From Diadophis punctatus similis (taxonomy: Eukaryota > Chordata > Lepidosauria > Squamata > Dipsadidae): a stretch of DNA of 64,000 bases. Made by a program: the position numbers and the translations under genes. The stretch is taken from the NCBI GenBank assembly GCA_023053685.1, contig JALIGW010000016.1:6044501-6108500 (forward strand), read 5' to 3'. Shown here piece by piece: positions 23,726-34,438 of this stretch. The notes below the pieces were generated by a model, which ran no database searches, was not told where the DNA came from, and saw nothing but the letters and a program-made list of their open reading frames with translations. Numbering within the stretch: the stretch's first letter is position 1; each line of letters opens with the position of its first letter.

Positions 23726-24023
23726 CAGAGGTGGGATCCTGCCTCTGATTGCCGGTGCGGTTAATCGCTGAGTTCGGCGCAGAGCCGAAGAAACTGCTCC
23801 CGTTCGCGGAACGGATGCCGCCAATTGCGTTCTTTTGCCCTCTGCGCATGCGGAATGCTTTGGGCATGCGCAGAGGGCAAAAGAACGCAATTGGCGGCAT
23901 CCATGCGGGCAGAGAAAGCGCCCGGGGAAAGCTCCCGTTCCGCGAACGGCAGCAGCTTCTTCGGCTCTGCGCCGAACTCAGCGATTAACCGCACCGGCAA
24001 TCAGAGGCAGGATCCCACCTCTG
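23726..24023. mobile_element. hAT-type foldback MITE, 298-bp near-palindrome
   Basis: A perfect 8-bp duplication ctttggaa lies at 23718-23725 and 24024-24031, with termini CAGAGGTGGGATCC and GGATCCCACCTCTG. The two halves are reverse complements over almost their whole length. The same 22-residue open frame appears on both strands. The main asymmetry is a 30-40 bp insertion in the right half (about 23900-23945). The centre holds paired TGCGCATGCG blocks. Confidence 0.95.
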
Positions 24024-24624
24024 CTTTGGAATGTGTTGGAATAAAACTCAAAAGTTAGAATTCTTTGGGAAATTCAGTTTCAGAATGATAATCTAATTTA
24101 AAATCCCAAAGCTTTTAGGATTAAAGAAAAAATACAGCAGTGACAGTATGCTTAGGATATAACAGTATAATCTTTTGAGGCTCTGATTAAAATAAACAAA
24201 ATTATGGAAGTTTATTTTTAACCTGCCTAACGTTTGTTCTTACATTCTCTGTTATCTACATCATAGAAATGAATGAACTTCATGCAGCTAACAGCCTATG
24301 AATGCAATTGCTATTTAACCCCCCCCTCACAGATTTTGAGCAATGAAAATCTATTTGCACAATTAGATTTCCCCACTGTCCTTTTTTGGATTCCCAAAAT
24401 GACTTGAGGTGATTCTCTGAAAAAGCTTGAGAGGGGGAAGCTCTCATACACACATACAAACGAACCATTTTAAAAACTACATTTACAGCTGACAGATTAT
24501 AAAAGGAAAAGAACCTGAGACAAGGCATTGGGAGGGGAAAAATGCATGAAATTATTGATGTTCTGTCTGTCTTCCTATTAGCTTTTACTGTTCTTCCATT
24601 TCATTGTTTTATTATCTGTAAAAT

Positions 24625-24680
24625 ATTCATTCATTCATTCATTCATTCATTCATTCATTCATTCATTCATTCATTCATTC
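24625..24680. repeat. (ATTC)n microsatellite
   Basis: About 14 uninterrupted ATTC units. The flanking 24032-24624 and 24681-24920 hold no recognisable feature. Confidence 0.97.
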
Positions 24681-24928
24681 ACATCTCACTTTATGATGAA
24701 GCCAATTATTTTTAGATCCTGTTAAAAGAAAGGATGTTTTGATGTGTTACAGGGTAAGTGTGATAGATTCCCTAAGATTTATTTCCGCCTCTACTGAGTA
24801 TCTCCTGCTGCTAGGAATGGTGTGTTTAGCCAAGTTACCAGCTAACAGTTCAAAGGCCTGAGGTTTGCCCATGTCCTGACACATTTCTGAAGACAGTTTT
24901 AACACTCTTTTTGAAAATGGGTCACAGG

Positions 24929-25354
24929 CAGAGGTGGGTTCCTGCCGGAGCTGTCCGGTACGCAGCTCCTGTAGGGAGCAGCGGATTTTGCAACTGCTCC
25001 GGAGCCCTCTCTGCCGGTCAACCCGGCACGTCGCCATTTTTTTCCCATGATTTTTGGGCGATTTTGCTTCTGCGCATGCGCGGAAGCAAAATCGCGCCAA
25101 AATCTCGCAGGCGGACGCGCGTGAGAGATTTCGGTGAGATTTTGCCTCCGCGCATGTGCAGAAGCAAAATCGCGCCAAAATCTCTCTCTCTCACATGCCC
25201 CCTCATGAGATTTCTGGGCGATTTTGCTTCCGCGCATGCGCAGAAGCAAAATCGCACGAGGGGGCACGCGCATGTAGTGAGCGTGCACCCCCCCGAAGCG
25301 TGGAGATGCGCGTGCATGGCTCCGGCAGCAAGGTAAGTGAGCAACCCGCCCCTG
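24929..25354. mobile_element. hAT-type MITE, 426 bp, with three internal palindromes
   Basis: Left end CAGAGGTGGGTTCCTGCC and right end GCAACCCGCCCCTG. A perfect 8-bp duplication gtcacagg lies at 24921-24928 and 25355-25362. Three copies of a palindromic unit (TTTTGCTTCYGCGCAT and its complement) lie near 25062-25090, 25141-25170 and 25221-25250. A consensus splice donor AGGTAAGT is at 25331-25338. Closely related to 47977. Confidence 0.95.
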
Positions 25355-25362
25355 GTCACAGG

Positions 25363-25680
25363 TACAATTTTAGGAAATCTGCCTCTCTGTTTCATCCAGC
25401 ATTCTTCCTGGATCTGCCAGGAATCTGTCACCTGTCTGCTGGGTTGTTTTTCTAAACAACATCATTAACCCAGGTAATATAAAGAGCCTGCGCAAAACTT
25501 CACAAAGCTTTGAAAAGCTCTGATCGGGCATTATGCAGACAGATTGTCTCTGTAGAAGCCTAGTGTCTACTTCTAATATTGCTTTTTGTCACTTACATAT
25601 AAAAAATAGACTTTGATCCACAGCTATAGTATCTGCAGAGCAGTATGTCCTGAAATGGGCAGACAGGTTGATACAAGTCT
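25363..25680. other. No recognisable feature
   Basis: Possibly the decayed 5' portion of the LINE that becomes recognisable near 25690. Confidence 0.35.
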
Positions 25681-25689
25681 TTCGTTGCT

Positions 25690-27812
25690 CTCTTTAAGTA
25701 ACTAGTATATTTTTGAAGATACCTCTGCAAACCTGGATGAACTCACAGATACTGTAACATCATGTCAGCTTCTGTGAAGACCTATGTGTACCGACCAGGA
25801 ACTTGTGAATATACAGTAACAATAAACCTTGGTTCACAGCTAAACTTAAGCAGCTACGTCGTTCCAAAGAGGAAGCCTACAGAAAAGGTGATAGAATGCT
25901 GTACAATCAGGCCAGAAATGTATTAACAAGGGAGATCAGAGCAGCAAAAAGAAACTACTCTGAAAAGCTAAGGAACCAGTTCTCAACAAATGAACCAGCA
26001 AACATGTGGAGAACTCTTAAAAACATCATTGGATATGGCAAACCACCTTCCCAGGCTGAAGGAAATCAGCAACTGGCAGATGACCTGAACATGTTCTACT
26101 TCAGGTTTGAAAGGAAACTACAGCCACCTATCTCCACAACCTCCATCCCAGACACACCAACAACAGCTAAACCTTCTACAACTGACCCCATCCCATTGGG
26201 TTCACAACCCCTGGTGATCACAAAAAAGGAAGTGCAAGATCTATTTCACAGACAGAAGCCAGGAAAAACACCAGTCCCAGACAAGATAACTCCTTCTTGC
26301 TTAAAGGTCTGTGCTGACCGATTGGCCCCCATCTTCACCCAAATCTTCAACAAATCATTAGAGATATGCCATGTTCCTTCTTGCTTCAAACGCTCCACTA
26401 TCATCCCAGTGCCGAAGAAGCCCTCCATCAAGGAACTGAATGACTACAGACCAGTTGCTCTAACATCTGTAGTTATGAAAACCTTTGAAAGGCTAGTGAT
26501 GTCCCACTTGAAAACCATCACGGATCCACTGTTAGACCCCCTGCAATTTACATACTGAGCAAATAGATCGACAGATGATGCTGTTAATATGGCTCTGCAC
26601 TACATCCTACAACATCTTGAATCTCCAAAGACCTACACAAGGGTCCTTTTTGTAGACTTTAGTTCAGCATTCAATACCATCATACCGGACATTCTTCTAA
26701 CTAAACTAAATCAGCTAGCGGTACCTGAACACAATTGTAAATGGATCACAAGCTTCCTAACAGACAGGAAGCAGCAGGTGAAGCTAGGCAAAATCACATC
26801 AGATACCTGTACAATTAGCACAGGGCCCCCCAAAGGCTGTGTGCTCTCACCACTTCTCTTCTCTCTATATACCAATGACTGCATCTCAAACGATCCATCT
26901 GTTAAACTACTGAAGTTTGCAGATGCTACAACAGTGATTGGTCTCATTCGAGACAACAATGAAACCACGTACAGACGGGAGGTTGAACAACTAGCCTCGT
27001 GGTGCGATTGGAACAATCTGGAACTGAACACACTCAAAACCGTAGAAATGGTGGTAGACTTTAGGAGAAACCCTCCCATTCTACCACCTCTTACAATACT
27101 AGACAACACAGTATCAACAGTAGAGACCTTCACATTTCTAGGTTCTATCATTTTTCAAGACCTAAAATGGTCACCTAACATCAAAAATGTCATCAAAAAA
27201 GCACAACAAAGAATGTTCTTTCTGCGCTGTTACATTCTCAGACTGAAGCACATAGGCTTCAGTCAGGTCCTCCATTCTGGAGGGAAAATACTGACTGCTG
27301 ATTGGCTAGACTGTCTGGCAGCTCCCTATAAAAGGGCTGGCTGTCAGACATAGCCTTTGCTGGATTGTAAATAGTTGCCAGATAAAGAGCTGTTGTTTTG
27401 AAGCCACTTCTGTCTGCCTCTTCCATTCATCCTATCTAACATGCGCCAACTCAGGAAGCTCAAACTGCCCAAGGTACTGCTGATACAGTTCTACAGAGGA
27501 ATTATTGAGTCTGTCATCTGCACCTCTATAACTGTCTGGTTTGGTTCTGCAGCCCAACAAGACAGACACAGACTTCAGAGGATAATCAGAACTGCAGAAA
27601 AAACAATTACTGCCAACCTGCCTTCCATTGAGGACCTGTATACTGCACGAGTCAAAAAGAGGGCCGTGAAAATATTTACTGACCCCTCACATCCTGGACA
27701 TAAATTGTTTCAACTGCTACCCTCAAAACAACGCTATAGAGCACTGCACACCAAGACAACTAGACACAAGAACAGTTTTTTCCTGAACGCCATCACTATG
27801 TTAAACAAATAA
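25690..27812 (+). pseudogene. LINE ORF2 reverse transcriptase, inactivated
   Basis: ORF2 would encode a reverse transcriptase that copies the LINE RNA at the nicked target. Visible parts in order: linker (NKPWFTAKLKQLRRSKEEAYR), RT start (KKEVQDLF...PGKTPVPDKITP), fingers/palm (NDYRPVALTSVVMKTFERLV; LFVDFSSAFNTIIP, catalytic Asp A; GPPKGCVLSPLLFSLYTND), the YADD-type box, thumb (FLGSIIF) and C-terminus (QDRHRLQRIIRTAEK). Lesions: frameshift and stop upstream of 25800; in-frame TGA at 26556-26558 between LQFTY and ANRSTDDAV; the second catalytic Asp of the FADD box replaced by Ala (GCT at 26925-26927); and a 214-bp LTR at 27228-27441. The endonuclease domain is missing. Otherwise frames are well kept, so the copy is fairly young. 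Confidence 0.9.
27228..27441 (+). mobile_element. Solo LTR, 214 bp, inserted in LINE ORF2
   Basis: Termini TGTTACATTC and CTATCTAACA (inverted TGTTA/TAACA). A 5-bp target duplication tgcgc lies at 27223-27227 and 27442-27446. A TATA box (TATAAAAG, 27327-27334) and an AATAAA-like 'agataaag' lie downstream. Skipping the LTR plus one target copy (219 bp, 73 codons) rejoins the LINE frame exactly between Arg and Gln codons. No internal retrotransposon sequence. The 5-bp duplication fits gypsy or ERV integrases. Confidence 0.93.
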
Positions 27813-28112
27813 TTCCCTCACCACTGTCAAACTATTCACTAAGGCTGCATTACTATTACTATTAGTCTTCTCATCATTCCTATCACCCATCTCCACCCAC
27901 TTATGATTGTATGACTGTAACTTGTTGCTTGTATCCTTACGATTTATATTAATATTGATTGTTTCCTGATTGCTTATTTGTACCCTATGACAATCATTAA
28001 GTGTTGTACCTCATGATTCTTGACAAATGTATCTTTTCTTTTATGTACACTGAGAGCATATGCACCAAAGACAAATTCTTTGTATGTCCAATCACACTTG
28101 GCCAATAAAGAA

Positions 28113-28211
28113 TTCTATTCTATTCCTATTCTATTCTATTCTATTCTATTCTATTCTATTCTATTCTATTCTATTCTATTCTATTCTATTCTATTCTATT
28201 CTATTCTATTC
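28113..28211. repeat. (TATTC)n array at LINE 3' end
   Basis: About 19 units, nearly pure, beginning immediately after 'ccaataaagaattc' of the LINE 3' UTR. Confidence 0.97.
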
Positions 28212-28224
28212 CAGTTTTAGTTTT

Positions 28225-28355
28225 AGTTTTAAAATGATGTTATGTTTTAATTGTCATTTTTTATTGTATTGTTCTTATTCCTATTGTACGCTGCCCTGAG
28301 TCCTACGGGATTGGGCAGCCTATAAGAACTTTAAATTAAATTAAATTAAATTTGT
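28225..28355 (+). mobile_element. L2-like LINE 3' terminus
   Basis: Carries 'tacgctgccctgagtcctacgggattgggcagcctataag' (in two parts) followed by (AAATT)n, matching the ends at 23030 and 52410. It lies just after the (TATTC)n array, so the CR1/L3 LINE probably inserted into or next to it. Confidence 0.75.
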
Positions 28356-29340
28356 TGTTGTAGTGAAACAAAAGGGGTGAAATAGATTTGAAATTCTCCA
28401 AATGGATACTGGTTAAAGTTTTCATTAAAATGTTAATGGTTAAAATGTTCATCAGCAACAAAGGAGTTCTGAGCACAAAGTTATTTTTCAATAGCTATCA
28501 TGCTCAGAACATAAAAATTTCTCTTAAACCATGTCATTTTCTTGGAAACAATAATCCTATTTTGTTCAGGCCAACCTGTGGAAGGTGGGAGTGAGCCCTA
28601 CTAAAGAAGAAAATAGGGGACTTTCCATGTTAGTCTTCCACAACCTGGTCAAGAATCTTCTTTTGGAGGCATTCAGGAGTTAGATGTTCCTGTTGATTTT
28701 GGGGGCACCCAATTATAGCTGGCTGAACCTCTGAGTTAAAATTTGTGTTGCAAAAGTCAAGAGTTCATTTTGAGCTGGATGTTCATAAAATGAACATGTT
28801 TACTTCTGTATACACATGTATATGTTTCTATGGACAATCCAGCTTTCCACCAACCAACTGCCTTCCAGACTATTGGATTAAAGAGAGAGATGCCCTCAAG
28901 CTGAGCTAAGTATTGGTCTTCATGCAGTTTCTTGGCAGGCAGAAGAACATATGTGAAGGGTAGCAGATTGGAGAAAGGTAACAGAGCCAATGAAAGAAAT
29001 GAAGTAAAAGTAAATTAAATCCTCCTTCTCATCAAGCTCATGTTCCTGTGGGCTTAATGGACACATAACGTAAATCCCCACTTGCTCTACTTATATTACG
29101 GATGTAATTTTGTAATACTTTCAGCATGAACCAGATGAGATTAAAAGTTTCCTCTTGCAAAGACAACCTTGTGTAATTACAGCTGGTAAATGGTAAGTGA
29201 AGCTAAGAATGAAAGGGCTTTCTTTCATTCTTAGTAGTTCTTAAAATTGTTAAGACTCAAAACAATATGTGCTTAATATAGATAGTTTTTACAATCATTT
29301 TGGGTTGTTTGAGGTTAAGAACATAGGTAAACAGAAGTAT
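28356..29340. other. No recognisable feature
   Basis: About 1 kb of unique-looking sequence. An imperfect inverted repeat (gctaagaatgaaag / ctttcattcttag, 29201-29235) is the only structure noted. Confidence 0.5.
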
Positions 29341-29565
29341 AGAGCCGAGGTGGTGCAGTGGTTAAAATGCAGCACTGCAGTTCAGCAGTTCAGCTGTTCA
29401 AATCTCACCGGCTCAAGGTTGACTCAGCCTTCCATCCCCCCGAGGTCGGTAAAATGAGGACCCAGATTGTTGGGGGCAATATGCTGAACCCTGTAAACCG
29501 TTTAGAGAGGGCTGTAAAGCACTATGAAGTGGTATATAAGTCTAAGTGCTATTGCTAGTGCTAAG
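29341..29565 (+). mobile_element. Sauria SINE, near full length
   Basis: A-box 'ggtggtgcagtggttaaaatgc' region, B-box 'agctgttcaaatctc', the conserved body GGTAAAATGAGGACCCAG and TTGGGGGCAATATGCTG, then 'gtggtatataagtctaag' and a (TGCTAT)-like tail. Confidence 0.88.
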
Positions 29566-29848
29566 TTCTGAGGAGAGAGAAAATAGGATTTTGAGGTAAC
29601 AAAGGCAGTAGAAAGTAGGTAGATTCAGGTTTATGGCAACAATAAGGCCATCAGGTGGAGCTCAAGTCTTTTTGTTGCCCGAATAATACAATAATGCTTT
29701 ATATGCACAGAAGCTGCTTGGACAGACATTTATATCAGTGCAGGTGGCCTGATGCCATTCTCTTGATACAGGTACTTAGATATTCAGATACGAAGACCAC
29801 ATAACTTTGCATTCCATTACCATTCTCAGCCTGTACACAGCTTCATAC

Positions 29849-30133
29849 CAGGGGTGAAATTCAGCAGGTTCTGACAGGTTCTGGAGAACCGGTAGCGGAA
29901 ATTTTGAGTAGTTTGGAGGACCGGCAAATACCACCTCTGACTGACCGCAGAGTGGGGTGGGAATGGAGATTTTGCAGTATCCTTCCCCCAGGAGTGTGGT
30001 GGGAATGGAGAATTTGCAGTATCCTTCCCCTGGAATGGGGTGGGAATGGAGATTTTGCAGTATCCTTCCCCTGCCACGCCCACCAAGCCACGCCCACAGA
30101 AGCGGTAGGGAAAAATTTTGAATTTCACCCCTG
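29849..30133. mobile_element. hAT-type MITE, 285 bp, with internal tandem repeat
   Basis: Termini CAGGGGTGAAATTC and GAATTTCACCCCTG. A perfect 8-bp duplication cttcatac lies at 29841-29848 and 30134-30141. The interior contains about three copies of a 37-38 bp unit (gtggggtgggaatggaga..., 29950-30070). The same terminus type starts the truncated copy at 52519. Confidence 0.95.
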
Positions 30134-30141
30134 CTTCATAC

Positions 30142-30640
30142 TCTCTGGGATACCTGTTTCACTTGTCCGAAGGCCCTGAAAATCCCATTGTAAAATAAAC
30201 TATGCATTGCCAAAATAATAATGAGGAAAAGATGCAGAGAATTCCTGGGTTATTGTTGATTAATGTACTTTACCATGAAATTTGTTTCTGAATTAGAAGA
30301 CAAGATAGCTGCACAGATTATGCCCAATTATGTCTCTGATTTTCTTTTTCTGACTTCCCGGTCCTGATACCATTGAAGGGCAATTCATCCACGTGTTTAT
30401 ATCAAGGTTGGTGAGGATGATTATAAGGTTGAAGGAGAGAAAAACTGAATTTGCTGACTATGTCTCATTTTCTCCTTGTTTCAGCAATAAACGCAAAAGA
30501 AATTGTAGGATAGCTACATGGTTCTCAGGCAGAGAATTTCTCATCATTTGCTACTTGGAGTCCATTTGTCCGGACTTCAAGGAACCTGGACCTTTTCATA
30601 ATAAAAAATAGATCTAGCAAAAAAAAATTGGTTTTTCTTC
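30142..30640. other. No recognisable feature
   Basis: Unique-looking sequence. Confidence 0.5.
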
Positions 30641-30648
30641 CTTTTTTC

Positions 30649-30906
30649 CAGGGGTGGGTTCTAACTTACCTCGCCGCTGGTTCGCTTCCTCCTGCACCGC
30701 GTGGCTGTGCGCATGCATGTGCAGTGCCAAAAACTCAGCTTATGCGCATGCACATAAGCAAAAATTAACTTTTGCGCATGTGCAGAAGCAAAAAACAAGA
30801 TGGCGGCGCCTACAGACTGGCACCGACGGAACCGGCTCCATGACATCACCACCAGTTTACTAACGGTTCTAAAGAACTGGTTAGAACCAGTAGGAACCCA
30901 CCTCTG
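30649..30906. mobile_element. hAT-type MITE, 258 bp
   Basis: Left end CAGGGGTGGGTTCTAAC and right end GTAGGAACCCACCTCTG. A perfect 8-bp duplication cttttttc lies at 30641-30648 and 30907-30914. The donor complement 'acttacct' is at 30664-30671. Repeated TGCGCATG blocks and 'aagatggcggcgcc' lie inside. Confidence 0.95.
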
Positions 30907-30914
30907 CTTTTTTC

Positions 30915-32487
30915 CCTCCCCCCACTTTTGCATCATGTTTTCAGTCTGAAATACTTTTTAAAAAAACCTGTTCTGAAAGCTCTTTTAGCAGAAAAATCTG
31001 ATACAATTCTTTAAATAAATAATAACTGTTAATTGCTTAAGTTTCTTATGATCTCAGGATTAGGAAGAATAAAGTTGTTAATTTATTTTAAAAATAGTCT
31101 TAGGAATGAGGAACATTAAAGTAAAGCAATCAATCCAATCCAATTCATTTTGTGGGAACATATTAAATCATTTTAACAGCATGTTTCTTATGTGCTTTAC
31201 TGTTGCAAGCTGATGCATGTTCTTTAAGAAGTGGAGTAAGGACAAAAGTAATTAGGATGTGCTTGTTTTCTTAAGAGGGTTAATATATTTATTTATTCCT
31301 CAGTTACTTCTAACACTAATTTGTTTTGTTTGTGGCAGAACAATCTTAAATTTCTTGAAGGGCCATCTGAGAGTGGGATAAAAATCTCCCTTTAACAATG
31401 CAAAGCAGCCATGGGGACAATTTGCCACAATCTCCAAGATCTACTGTCAGGGAACTTTCAGTTACTAAGCAGTTGGCACATTCAAAATTGGACTTTTTGG
31501 GAGCAAAAAGTGGACTTCTGGCCACAAGACCTCAGATCCCCCCCCCTTTATTTACAACATCTCCAAGCTATGGTTTGCCTTTCCACTGATTTTAGAAGGA
31601 AGGGATTTTTCCAAATGTGAGAACTGATAGGTGAAAAACCACTGCTTTATGTACTTGTGATTCAGAATGTGGATTTTATTAAACTCTGAATTTTTCTGTT
31701 GATAGGATTTGGCTTCCAGGCAGTCAGGAAGGAATTTCTGTGAAAATAATGAAACCATAGGTATGGTTCTGTGGAGTAGCCATCAAGCTACAGCTCATGC
31801 GTGCCCAGTTCACTGTTCATGCAACTGTTTGACACAATATTTCAGCAACTCTGTCACAACATTTCCTGCTCCTCGTGGATGACAGATTGGTGGCTTAATC
31901 TAGGTTGATGCTAGGTGAATTACGATGATGAAATGTGATAGTTTGGATAAATTTGATGCAGCCACATTAGGGAATATCAACCATGAGGTAACCAGATCAG
32001 CAATTAAGATAGTTAGCAGATAAAGTAAAAACATAATTGAAATACTTTGTAGTATGTAGCTTGCTATTGGCTTAGCATCCTTTAAGAACTAGGGCCCTTT
32101 TGCCTAAATCTACAAACCAGGGTTGAACAAACCATGGCCTAGTGTTATAGGTATTCCTAGCTATTGTTTGAAAGCCCAGTTGGTAGCCAAGTGAGAATTT
32201 AGTCAAGATGCTGAACTAAGTCAGCATAGATTTATTGATTTTGCTGATGTACTTGCTGGAAATGTAGTAATAATGCTGATACAGTAACATTAAGGTCTAC
32301 AGCAATTTTTCTGGGCAGGTTGCTACTGCTATAGAGAGTTCTCTACATCGGTTAAAAGACACGGAATGCATCTTCTTATTGATACAGATATTGGTATGGA
32401 GATGTTTACAAAATAGCGATAACATTAATACTGTATAATGGATTTTTTTCTTCTTTCTTTTTTTTCTTTGAATGACCCTGTAATCCC
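30915..32487. other. No recognisable feature
   Basis: About 1.6 kb of A/T-rich unique-looking sequence. No frame with a recognisable domain. Confidence 0.5.
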
Positions 32488-32690
32488 TTGCATTGGTGTG
32501 GAGTTGAGGCAACTGAATGGAGCTGAGCATTTACTGGCTGGATGCCTTTCCCAATGCCTATGTGGAGCTCACAGCGGATATTATCTTTTTGTGCCCAGAG
32601 AGAGAAATATCTGCCGCTACCTAGGATTGAACTCACAGACTCCTGATTGTGAAGCGAGAGCTCCATCTCTAGACCACCACATAGCTTGAT
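32488..32690 (-). mobile_element. tRNA-derived SINE candidate
   Basis: The minus strand has an A-box-like region near 32660-32690, a B-box-like 'gtgagttcaatccta' near 32622, and a body ending in the block complementary to 'ctggctggatgcctttccc'. The family is distinct from the Sauria SINEs and not identified. Confidence 0.45.
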
Positions 32691-32739
32691 TAATACTGTA
32701 TAATGGAATGGGAGAGCATAATCCTTCTTTCTGTTGGTT

Positions 32740-32841
32740 CGTTTCCTAGATTTATATCCTGATTTACTCTACAAGCTTTATTGTATTGTAAGCCACCAAG
32801 AGTTACCCTACGGTGAGATGGGTGGCCAATAAAATTTAAAA
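32740..32841 (+). mobile_element. L2-like LINE 3' terminus
   Basis: 'ttgtaagccaccaagagttaccctacggtgagatgggtggccaataaa' (read in parts) matches an L2/CR1-type end with a short hairpin before an A-rich tail. The tail has been replaced by, or seeded, the CCAA array that follows. Confidence 0.55.
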
Positions 32842-33081
<240 letters not shown>

Positions 33082-33609
33082 ATTTTCTCAGCAACAAGTA
33101 CTATGAGAACGCTGGGTGAGTTTCCATGATATAGGGTAGACTTGAACTCAAAACTTTCTAATCCTCGTCTGACTTTTACGATACTGCATGCATTGGAAAC
33201 CATTAGCTGTGGGTACACCTTGCACTGGATGTACAATTTCTTATTTATAAGCTTATCCCTATTTCTTCCTCCCCCCTAAAAAAGATGGTGATTATGAATC
33301 ATAGAAGTCTAACCATGCAATGTGTGTGTCTCCAGTTGAATACTTGAGGCATAAAGATGTAGAGGAAGAGAAGGATCTCCATTCTGAGTTCTGCCATATC
33401 CAAGACAATGGTATTTCACTGAAACTGTAGATTGCATTCAACATCCTTGAGATATGTATGGCTGAAGTTTAGTTTTTGGGATGCTCAGTGAATTAAATTT
33501 GAATCCAGTGTTTTGGGCACGGCTTATTCCAGCAATGTATGTTTTATCACCACTTTGATGATGATACACATACAGGCACATAGACATACATACATACATA
33601 CATCTTGCG
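33082..33609. other. No recognisable feature except a short (ACAT)n
   Basis: A (CATA)n run of about 25 bp at 33580-33603. Otherwise unique-looking. Confidence 0.6.
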
Positions 33610-34107
33610 TTAGCTGCATTGGTTGCCCATTGGTCTCCGGACGTAATTTAAGGTGTTGGTGATTACCTTTAAAGCCCTATATGGTTCAGGGCCAGAGTAT
33701 CTTCGGGACTGTCTTCTACCACATACCTCCCTGCAACCGGTTAGATCCCACAGGACTGGTCTGCTTCGGGTCCCATCAGCTAAACAATGCCGGCTGGCGG
33801 GCCCGCGGGCGAGGGCCTTCTCTGTGGCTGCCCTGGTTCTCTGGAATCAGCTACCCCCGAGATCCGTACTGTCCCCACCTTATTGGCCTTCAGGAAAGCC
33901 GTGAAGACCTGGCTTTTTCGGCAGACCTGGGGCCAATGACCGTGTGGGAGAACTAACGATGTTGGCCCATGAAATGGTTGTATGATTGAATGCTTTAAAC
34001 TGTTATAATGTTTTTTAAATTTTGTTTTTTAACACTATTTTTATATTGATGATATTTGTATTTGTTGCGAGCCGCTCAGAGTCCCTGCGGAGTTGAGCGG
34101 CATAGAA
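33610..34107 (+). mobile_element. L2-like LINE 3' end with ORF2 C-terminus
   Basis: A conceptual translation with one or two frame changes reads LHWLPIGLRT-like sequence, FKALYGSGPEYLRDCLLPHT, then RAFSVAALVLWNQLPP. The 3' UTR ends 'gccgctcagagtccctgcgg...gagcggcatagaaatgc' and an (AAAT)n tail. Sister copy at 22608. Confidence 0.82.
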
Positions 34108-34114
34108 ATGCAAA

Positions 34115-34145
<31 letters not shown>

Positions 34146-34193
34146 ACAAATGAATGAATGAATGAATGAATAAATAAATAAATAAATAAATAC
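34108..34193. repeat. (AAAT)n/(AATG)n array
   Basis: A tetranucleotide array grown from the tail of the preceding LINE, with an internal block of AATG. Confidence 0.95.
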
Positions 34194-34199
34194 AGTATA

Positions 34200-34438
34200 T
34201 ATAGGTAGTTCTTGACCTATGAACTCAATTGGGATTAGAACTTCTATCACTAAGTGATACACTTGTTCAATGAATCATCACAACATGTTCAATTTTGCAA
34301 CCTGTCACCAATATACGCTGGTTGCCAAGCACCCAAACGGCAATCATGTGACTGTCGGGATGCTATGATAACTGTAAGTGTGAGGATAAACTTTGGACCA
34401 TCACTAAGTGAATGGACATAAGTCAAGGACTGGACGTA
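34200..34438 (+). mobile_element. Tigger-like MITE, diverged
   Basis: Starts 'ataggtagttcttgacctatgaac' and ends 'cataagtcaaggactggac'. The interior 'gttgccaagcaccc' and 'aatcatgtgac' match the family. Ends are degraded. Confidence 0.6.

Larger units (their letters stand above)
25690..28211 (+). mobile_element. CR1/L3-type LINE, 5'-truncated, with (TATTC)n tail
   Basis: Degraded ORF2 is recognisable from about 25690 (FEDTSANLDELTDTVTS, frameshift, CEDLCVPTRN) through 27812. A 3' UTR follows (to about 28105, ending 'ttggccaataaagaattc') and then a (TATTC)n array to 28211. LINEs of this type fused to AATAG/TATTC repeats are known from snake genomes. The 3' UTR recurs on the minus strand at 42304-42530, and the ORF end recurs at 3194-3497. 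Confidence 0.9.

Noticed and set aside
24747..25455. Frames of 129-143 aa with repeated 'FCF(R)ACAEAKS' units
   Set aside because: Caused by repeated palindromic units within a MITE. The same peptide appears on both strands and in other MITE copies.
29849..30133. Possible CRISPR-like array (regular repeats of about 37 bp)
   Set aside because: Only three near-contiguous tandem units inside a hAT MITE, with no spacers and a vertebrate context.
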